Made by a program: the position numbers and the translations under genes. A stretch of 17,845 nucleotides of DNA. Source: a bacterium. Lineage in GTDB: Bacteria > Spirochaetota > UBA4802 > UBA5550. Location: the NCBI GenBank assembly GCA_024224995.1, contig JAAENB010000177.1, positions 1 to 17,845 on the forward strand, written 5' to 3'. The notes beneath the pieces are model-generated. The model was not told the origin of the DNA. It worked only from the letters and a program-made list of their open reading frames with translations, and made no database searches. This document shows, in pieces, positions 13,292 to 17,845 of this stretch (positions within the stretch are counted from its first letter, which is position 1; each line of letters opens with the position of its first letter).

Positions 13292-13864
13292 ATGAACATC
13301 GGACCATATTCATACGAAGATTTTATAAAAGAGATAATCAGTTATCATGGGAATCTTGCCCCGGGTTTAATTATAGGCGGATTTATGGTTGAGAAGGCGC
13401 AAAAGGAGCTTCAGGGAGAATTTTTTGATGTGATTTGTGAAACCGGCTCCTGCCTTCCTGATGCCGTGCAAATGCTTACTTCCTGTACAATAGGGAACGG
13501 GTGGCTTAAGATCATAGATGTGGGCAGGTTTGCCCTGACATTTTATGAAAAATATACCGGGAAAGGGGTGCGGGTTTTCCTGGAGGCGGAAAAGCTGGAC
13601 CGGTGGCCTGAGATAAAAAACTGGTTCATGAAACTAAAACCCAAAGCAGAGCAGGATCGCGACAGGCTTGTGAATGAAATAAAGGAGGCAGGAATGGATA
13701 TCCTGGGCCTCCGGGAGCTTGTAGTGCCAAAAGATTTCCTGGGAAAAAAGGGCTCCGGTCCAATAAAGATCTGTCCTGAGTGCGGAGAAGCATACCCGAA
13801 AAATCATGGTGAAACATGCCGCGCCTGTAGAGGGGCTCTTCCGTATAGTTCCGGGGATGAATAA
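13292..13864 (+). CDS. FmdE-family protein with C-terminal zinc ribbon
   Basis: A 190-residue protein resembling subunit E of formylmethanofuran dehydrogenase (PF02663). The N-terminal domain shows YHGNLAPGLIIGGFMVEKA (His19, with Leu-Ala where many members have Cys), CETGSCLPDAVQMLTSCTIGNG (Cys49, Cys54, Cys65) and DVGRFALTFYEK. After a helical linker the tail forms a zinc ribbon: Cys161, Cys164, Cys176 and Cys179 (CPEC and CRAC). FmdE-like proteins often sit beside molybdopterin enzymes, and an accessory role for the enzyme encoded upstream fits, for example in metal or cofactor handling; this is not proven for the family. The ribosome binding site AAGGAG is strong. The hairpin at 13152-13239 separates it from the enzyme gene, and tandem terminators follow. 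Confidence 0.8.
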   Translation: MNIGPYSYEDFIKEIISYHGNLAPGLIIGGFMVEKAQKELQGEFFDVICETGSCLPDAVQMLTSCTIGNGWLKIIDVGRFALTFYEKYTGKGVRVFLEAEKLDRWPEIKNWFMKLKPKAEQDRDRLVNEIKEAGMDILGLRELVVPKDFLGKKGSGPIKICPECGEAYPKNHGETCRACRGALPYSSGDE

Positions 13865-13883
13865 TTATATGGCTATAAACAAG

Positions 13884-13913
13884 AAAAGGGCTCCCGTTTC
13901 CCGAAGCCCTTTT
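13884..13913 (+). terminator. Intrinsic terminator of the FmdE-like gene
   Basis: AAAAGGGCT (13884-13892) and AGCCCTTTT (13905-13913) form a 9-bp stem around a 12-nt loop, 20 nt after the stop codon. The T-run is short and lies within the 3' arm. Confidence 0.6.
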
Positions 13914-13947
13914 CCATGGCTCCTGTTTAAAGGCAAGGAGCAGACCT

Positions 13948-13986
13948 GGTAAGAAAAAGGGCATTTCCTTATTCTTACCTTTTTTT
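13948..13986 (+). terminator. Second intrinsic terminator
   Basis: GGTAAGAA (13948-13955) pairs with TTCTTACC (13972-13979), with a further AAGG/CCTT stem inside, and is followed by seven T residues (13980-13986). Together with the first hairpin it insulates the plus-strand genes from the converging cyclase operon. A further small GGGGC/GCCCC hairpin at 14065-14079 lies after the cyclase stop but has no T-run on the minus strand. Confidence 0.65.
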
Positions 13987-14080
13987 AAAATTATTATTAT
14001 AATTTAATTAGCCAATTAAAATTATAGAAAAAAATTGTCAATATTTTTTTTAATTTTTTTTTGGGGGGCCGGGAGCCCCT

Positions 14081-15550
14081 TCACCCGCTTCTTGTATTTA
14101 ATCCGTAGACGGAGATTTCTTGCGATTTGCCTTTCAGGTTGAACATGCCCATTGTGGAAAAGCGAGCCTGCAAAGATGAGTCAATATTTTTATATACGGT
14201 TTCCGAGATTACGCAGGGAGAATGAATTTTTTTCGTAACTGATTCAAGGCGGGATGCCACGTTCACGGTATCCCCAATAACAGTATATTCCATGCGTTCC
14301 GAAGAGCCGATGTTGCCGGCCAGGACCGTGCCAAAGTGTATGCCAATACCGTTCTTAATGGCGGGAAGATTTTTTTTACGCATCCCATCACTGAAAGCCG
14401 TGATTTCGGAAATAATATCGATTGACGCGTTTACTGCCGAGTCGCAGGCATTTGTATGATCATCAAGACCAAATACGGCCATGGCAGCGTCACCAATGAA
14501 TTTGTCGAGAATACCATTATATTTAAAAACAATATTTACAATTATGGAAAAGTATTCATTTATTATTTCAACAAGTTGAGCCGGTTCAATTGTTTCGGAA
14601 AGCGTTGTATAATCACGGATATCCGTGAACAGAACCGCGACCCGGGTATTACGGCCGCCCAGGCTTGAGCCGGAATCACTTGAAAGAATATTCCTGGCAA
14701 TAGAAGGATTCATATATTTGCCAAAAACGGTTTTAATTTTTTCTTTTTCCTGCAATCCCCTGATCATTTGGTTGCTGTGATTGGCAATGAGGCCCAGCTC
14801 GTCATTGCTTACGGCGGGAATGTACGTATCATAATTTCCATTGTTTACGCGGGTAAAGGCTTGTAATTGCCTTTCAAATATTAATTTCAGGTTTTTACTA
14901 TATTCCCTGCCAACAATAAAACTACCGCCAAAAACAACAGCAAAAACAAAAATAATTTCCGCGGCAATAGCAGTAAAAAGAGGAGCCTCTTCTGCTATGA
15001 GCTGTTCGTGGAGAAACATAATATCTTTATAAATAAGCAGCAGGAGAATAAAGATAAGCATGAAGTATGATATCCCTAAAAATGAGATGAATTTTTTTGA
15101 GATAGAGAAAAACTTTTTATCGTCCTGTTGAATTTCCGGAAGAAAAGAGGCTGAACACATGGAATCAATAACGGAACGTTCATAATCAAGGGATAAATAG
15201 ATTGATATAAAAAAACCGGTAGTAGCGCAGCCCAGGACAATTTTTAAACCGCTGCCCGGAGGAAATGTATACAGGATATAATTGCAAATAGTAATGAGAA
15301 CACCGATAATAATGCAGACCGATAGTTCAAGGAGGGCGTACTTGAGTGTTGAAATGGAGGGTTTCCCGGTAATGAACGTATATCGTAAGGCCATTCTTAT
15401 GAAGAAACCAAGCACAAAAGCTCCCGTATGGATGAGTAAAAGCACTGGGATAGTAAGAGTTTCAATATAGGGACAGACCTGGCCCCCATAGAACGTAAGA
15501 AGAAGGACACTTATAGCATAGGCTATTATCGTTTTTAGGCTGCTGTTCAT
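14081..15550 (-). CDS. Membrane-bound class III adenylate cyclase with HAMP domain
   Basis: A 489-residue protein: six predicted transmembrane helices in the N-terminal half, a HAMP-like linker (RQLQAFTRVNNGNYDTYIP, SNDELGLIANHSNQMI), the short KYMNPSIARNIL segment common before the catalytic domain, then a class III nucleotidyl cyclase domain (about 300-480). The catalytic set is complete: metal-binding Asp310 (FTDIRDYT) and Asp354 (FIGDAAMAVFG), adenine-selecting Lys350 and Asp427 (GDTVNVASR), and transition-state Asn430 and Arg434. This favours ATP over GTP as substrate, so it should make cAMP. I chose ATG 15550, since a longer in-frame reading would overlap the kinase gene. It starts 4 nt after the kinase stop, so the two form an operon. 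The sensor region is not a known domain to me. Confidence 0.9.
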   Translation of the reverse strand: MNSSLKTIIAYAISVLLLTFYGGQVCPYIETLTIPVLLLIHTGAFVLGFFIRMALRYTFITGKPSISTLKYALLELSVCIIIGVLITICNYILYTFPPGSGLKIVLGCATTGFFISIYLSLDYERSVIDSMCSASFLPEIQQDDKKFFSISKKFISFLGISYFMLIFILLLLIYKDIMFLHEQLIAEEAPLFTAIAAEIIFVFAVVFGGSFIVGREYSKNLKLIFERQLQAFTRVNNGNYDTYIPAVSNDELGLIANHSNQMIRGLQEKEKIKTVFGKYMNPSIARNILSSDSGSSLGGRNTRVAVLFTDIRDYTTLSETIEPAQLVEIINEYFSIIVNIVFKYNGILDKFIGDAAMAVFGLDDHTNACDSAVNASIDIISEITAFSDGMRKKNLPAIKNGIGIHFGTVLAGNIGSSERMEYTVIGDTVNVASRLESVTKKIHSPCVISETVYKNIDSSLQARFSTMGMFNLKGKSQEISVYGLNTRSG

Positions 15551-15554
15551 AGTT

Positions 15555-16700
15555 TTATCCCGAAACCGTAAAGCGGCATATAAACCGTGAACCTGTGCCC
15601 GGCTCACTTTCCGCGTGTATGGTGCCGCCATTTTTTTCAACAAATTCCTTGCAGAGAATAAGTCCCAGGCCGGTCCCTTTTTCTCCCGAGGTTCCGGGCT
15701 GCTGGTATTTGGATTCAATAATAAATAAATTCGGAAGTTTCTCCACGGGGATGCCGGTACCGGTATCGCTTATGATCAATTCAATGGAATCACTTTCTTT
15801 TTTTAGCGATACTTCCACAGTCCCGCCGGGGTTGGTAAATTTAAGGGCGTTGGTAAGAAGATTACGAATAACCGTATCAATCATGTTGATATCTGCCTGG
15901 ATGATACGATCTTCGCTTACGGATTTTTTGATATCAATTTTTTTTTGTTGAGCCATTTCCCGCACTAAGGCGATATTTTTATCGATCAATAATTCCAGGG
16001 AAACATTTTTACTGTGATATTCCAATAGATCCTGCTGTATTCGAGACCAGGAAAGCAGGTTTTCCAGAAGAGAAAAAAGGTTTTCCGCCGATGTTCTAAA
16101 ATGGTTTATTAAGTCTTTCAGTTTGTTTTCATCCAGTCTGTCAATGTTTTCCATTATGCTGGCGAATGATAAAAAAGAGACAAGCGGATTTTTCAGGTCA
16201 TGGGCAATAATAGAAAAAAAACGGTCTTTGTTGGCATTCAGCTTTAAAAGCTGTTCGTTCTGGTCCAGTATCAACACATTTTGTTCGTGTAATTCCTGCT
16301 GCAATTGGCGCAGGGTAAGGTGTGTTTTTACCCGGGCTAAAACCTCTTCCGCTTGAAAGGGTTTTGTAATAAAGTCCACACCGCCGCAGTCAAAGCCTTT
16401 TACTTTGTCCGAAGTTTGTCCCAGGGCGCTAATAAATATCACCGGGATATTTTTGGATTGAGTCGCAGCTTTAAGGGCGCGGCAAACTTCATACCCGTCC
16501 ATTTCGGGCATTAATACGTCCAACAGGATCAGGTGGGGAAGTTCTTTTTGGATTGTGCCCAGGGCCCGTTCTCCACTGGAGGCCGGACGAACCCGGTAGT
16601 CCTTGCTTTGAAGAATTTTTGCTAAAAGGTGCAGGTTATCCGGTTCATCATCGACTATAAGGATGTTGGGCTTTTTGTTCGGTTCAGTATCGTTCATCAT
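15555..16700 (-). CDS. Hybrid receiver-histidine kinase
   Basis: A 381-residue soluble protein: N-terminal receiver domain (12-127) with acidic pocket Asp17/Asp18, phosphoacceptor Asp61 (LLDVLMP) and Lys113 (KPF); a coiled-coil linker (about 130-157); a HisKA dimerisation domain with His167 in FFSIIAHDLKNPL; and a C-terminal HATPase with N box (NLLTNALKFTN), G1 (DTGTGIP), F-like (FIIESKYQQPG) and G2 (GTGLGLILCKEF). No transmembrane segment, so it probably takes its signal from another kinase or a partner through the receiver. ATG 16700 is preferred: a longer TTG start at 16736 would lie in the -35 box of the promoter described below. The gene leads an operon with the adenylate cyclase and is divergent from the regulator at 16820, its likely partner. 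Confidence 0.9.
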   Translation of the reverse strand: MMNDTEPNKKPNILIVDDEPDNLHLLAKILQSKDYRVRPASSGERALGTIQKELPHLILLDVLMPEMDGYEVCRALKAATQSKNIPVIFISALGQTSDKVKGFDCGGVDFITKPFQAEEVLARVKTHLTLRQLQQELHEQNVLILDQNEQLLKLNANKDRFFSIIAHDLKNPLVSFLSFASIMENIDRLDENKLKDLINHFRTSAENLFSLLENLLSWSRIQQDLLEYHSKNVSLELLIDKNIALVREMAQQKKIDIKKSVSEDRIIQADINMIDTVIRNLLTNALKFTNPGGTVEVSLKKESDSIELIISDTGTGIPVEKLPNLFIIESKYQQPGTSGEKGTGLGLILCKEFVEKNGGTIHAESEPGTGSRFICRFTVSG

Positions 16701-16707
16701 CAATTTA

Positions 16708-16736
16708 ATTCTATAGCAATTCAGGGGTAATGTCAA
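16708..16736 (-). promoter_or_regulatory. Sigma-70 promoter of the kinase-cyclase operon, likely leaderless
   Basis: On the minus strand TTGACA (16736-16731, 6 of 6) is followed after exactly 17 nt by TAGAAT (16713-16708, 5 of 6). Transcription would start about 7-8 nt beyond, at or within 1-2 nt of ATG 16700. No ribosome binding site precedes that ATG, which fits a leaderless mRNA. Confidence 0.6.
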
Positions 16737-16783
16737 GGTTTTTCAATACTTTCTGAAAATTTTGCTCTATATATATTTTTTTC

Positions 16784-16813
16784 TTGCAATATGGGATTGG
16801 ATGGGATTAAAAT
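16784..16813 (+). promoter_or_regulatory. Possible sigma-70 promoter of the regulator gene, likely leaderless
   Basis: TTGCAA (16784-16789, 4 of 6) and TAAAAT (16808-16813, 5 of 6) are 18 nt apart, and the ATG at 16820 begins 7 nt after the -10 box. No ribosome binding site is seen closer than a GGGAT about 14 nt upstream. The spacer has a GGGATTGGATGGGATT direct repeat. Confidence 0.45.
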
Positions 16814-16819
16814 TTTATC

Positions 16820-17599
16820 ATGAAAAAAATATTAATCGTAGAAGATGATGCCGCAATTGCTACAGACCTGGAAGTCACCCTGAAAAGCTTTGAGTATGAT
16901 ATTGCCGCAATAGAGACCTCAGGAGAGGCAGCTGTTTTGAATGTTGAGCGGTATAACCCTGATCTTATACTAATGGATATTGAACTGCCGGGAGAGTATA
17001 ACGGAATAGAGGCTGCAAAAAGAATAAAAAAAATAACGGATGTCCCTGTTGTATTTCTTACTTCTCATGCGGAAACAACGGTTATTCAGTCCGCCCAGGA
17101 TTCGGAACCGTACGCGTATCTTATAAAACCATGTAAAAAAGAAGAATTGTATGCCACTATTCAAATTTCACTTATTCGGCATGAGATGGAACGCCGGTTG
17201 AGTGAATCGAACCGGGCTCTGGAAGAAGAGGTCGAAAGAAGGAAAATTGCCGAAAAGGAACTCATGGAATACCAGGAAAATCTTGAGCAGATGGTGGAGG
17301 AACGGACTGCTGAATTAAAAGAGGTTAACCTGAAACTGCAAGCAGAAGTAGATGCTCACCTGAAGGCGCAGGAAGAGGTCGTAAAACTCCTGGTAATGGG
17401 CTTATCGAATAAAGAGCTTGAGTGTCTCAATCATATGGCTGAGGGCCTGGGCAGAAAGGAAATCGCAAAAGAGATGGATATTTCAGTTACAACGTATGAT
17501 ATACACCTGAGAAACATAAAAAAGAAGCTTAATATAGAAGAAAAAAACAGGATTATCAAATTCGCAATTGAATACCGGAAGTATCTCTCAAGAAACTAA
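16820..17599 (+). CDS. Response regulator: receiver, long coiled coil, LuxR-type HTH
   Basis: A 259-residue protein. The receiver (1-115) has Asp9/Asp10, phosphoacceptor Asp53 (LILMDIELPGEYNG, with the PGxxNG pattern of AmiR/RR families), Thr82-Ser83 and Lys104 (IKPCKKEE). Residues about 117-190 form a long charged coiled coil (AEKELMEYQENLEQMVEERTAELKE in part), of the signalling-helix type normally found between sensor and kinase domains. The end (195-259) is a LuxR/GerE-type helix-turn-helix: LSNKELECLNHMAEGLGRKEIAKEMDIS, then HLRNIKKKL. It should bind DNA as a dimer when phosphorylated, most simply by the divergent histidine kinase. The last codons and stop (AGAAACTAA) overlap the end of repeat module A, so the repeat has shaped or supplies the gene terminus. 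Confidence 0.85.
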   Translation: MKKILIVEDDAAIATDLEVTLKSFEYDIAAIETSGEAAVLNVERYNPDLILMDIELPGEYNGIEAAKRIKKITDVPVVFLTSHAETTVIQSAQDSEPYAYLIKPCKKEELYATIQISLIRHEMERRLSESNRALEEEVERRKIAEKELMEYQENLEQMVEERTAELKEVNLKLQAEVDAHLKAQEEVVKLLVMGLSNKELECLNHMAEGLGRKEIAKEMDISVTTYDIHLRNIKKKLNIEEKNRIIKFAIEYRKYLSRN

Positions 17600-17739
17600 A
17601 TTTTGCTTGTGCGCGGGCCTTGAAGTAGTATGGACTCTTTGGGTTGCTGCGGAACTCGCGTTGCTCAAACAGTCCTCACAACCCAAAGAGCCCATACTAC
17701 TTCAAGGCCAGATGCAGCCCGCAATACTATTTAGTTTCT
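17591..17739. repeat. Repeat module A, copy 2 (complete, with hairpin)
   Basis: A 149-nt element bounded by perfect 11-bp inverted repeats AGAAACTAAAT (17591-17601) and ATTTAGTTTCT (17729-17739). Inside are the long hairpin (17616-17709) and, on the right, the conserved segment 17708-17739 shared with 7342-7373 in reverse. The left end contains the stop codon of the regulator gene. A short element with terminal inverted repeats and no coding capacity resembles a MITE, but no target-site duplication is evident. Confidence 0.75.
17616..17709. repeat. Long hairpin with conserved 32-nt apical loop, copy 2
   Basis: Arms of 31 bp (17616-17646 and 17679-17709) pair with one mismatch. The 32-nt loop (17647-17678) reads on the minus strand TGAGGACTGTTTGA ... 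AGTTCCGCAG, matching the loop at 13180-13211 at 28 of 32 positions. The arm sequences are unrelated to those at 13.2 kb. The hairpin lies 16 nt after the regulator stop codon. Confidence 0.85.
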
Positions 17740-17741
17740 AA

Positions 17742-17806
17742 CGTATTTTTTCCCTGCTACACTGGGTCGGTCGTGTCTTAATATACAGAAAAACGTAATT
17801 CGGAAT
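17742..17806. repeat. Repeat module B, copy 2
   Basis: A 65-nt inverted copy of 7446-7512, lying 2 nt beyond the end of module A. The block CGTATTTTTTCCC at its left edge and ATTCGGAAT at its right edge correspond to the ends of copy 1. Shortly after it a small hairpin (CCTGCC 17817-17822, GGCAGG 17837-17842) occurs before the window ends. Confidence 0.75.
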
Positions 17807-17845
17807 GTAAATTATGCCTGCCTGGAGTGATGCCTCGGCAGGTTG

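Noticed and set aside
15551..15718. Longer N-terminus of the adenylate cyclase overlapping the kinase gene
   Set aside because: It would run through the kinase's conserved C-terminal ATP-binding region in another frame; ATG 15550 directly precedes the first membrane helix.

Overview
The window reads as chromosomal DNA of an anaerobic, probably Gram-negative bacterium. A spirochaete (Spirochaetota) is my best guess but is not proven. It rests on small lipoproteins with a loose lipobox (FSGC), a long membrane-bound class III cyclase, an Rpn-type nuclease with an EGK-repeat tail, and redox genes for NAD(P)H- and molybdenum-dependent metabolism. There are no rRNA, tRNA, CRISPR or complete insertion sequences. 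Genes are moderately GC-rich and the spaces between them are AT-rich.

Layout. (1) 1-2722: two paralogous lipoproteins with near-identical N-termini but different tail-fibre-like C-terminal modules, with a small lysine/alanine-rich protein between them. The second lipoprotein has an excellent sigma-54 promoter and an upstream pair of dyads. (2) 2975-5147: a NuoF/HoxF-like flavin and Fe-S subunit with an altered glycine-rich loop, followed by a HoxU/NuoG-N-terminus-like Fe-S subunit. (3) 5348-8664: a HEAT-repeat protein overlapping a PF10127-type nucleotidyltransferase, then a repeat-rich spacer, then a second, longer nucleotidyltransferase of the same superfamily. (4) 8665-10534, minus strand: an Rpn/PD-(D/E)XK nuclease followed by a secreted alpha/beta hydrolase whose only plausible start is ATT, overlapping the nuclease stop. 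(5) 10840-13864: a molybdopterin (DMSO reductase family) oxidoreductase and an FmdE-like protein with a zinc ribbon. (6) 14081-17599: an operon of a receiver-histidine kinase and a six-TM HAMP adenylate cyclase (minus strand), divergent from a receiver/coiled-coil/LuxR-HTH regulator (plus strand). Both divergent genes look leaderless.

The least explained signal is non-coding. Long, nearly perfect hairpins sit between genes at 2747-2851, 5214-5295, 13152-13239 and 17616-17709. The last two have unrelated arms but share a 32-nt apical loop (28 of 32 identical, opposite orientation) with one compensatory base-pair change inside it. The 17.6 kb hairpin lies inside a larger element (module A, terminal inverted repeat AGAAACTAAAT) next to a second conserved module (B). 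Diverged copies of A and B lie between the two nucleotidyltransferase genes at 7342-7512, in a different order and with the hairpin collapsed to its base. I read this as a modular dispersed non-coding element, possibly mobile or an RNA, which I cannot match to a named family.

The electron-transfer genes fit a module in which the NuoF/HoxU-like pair exchanges electrons between a nicotinamide or flavin partner and a catalytic enzyme. The Mo enzyme is a possible but unproven partner, because it lies more than 5 kb away in its own transcription unit. The kinase/cyclase/regulator group links phosphorelay signalling with cAMP synthesis.
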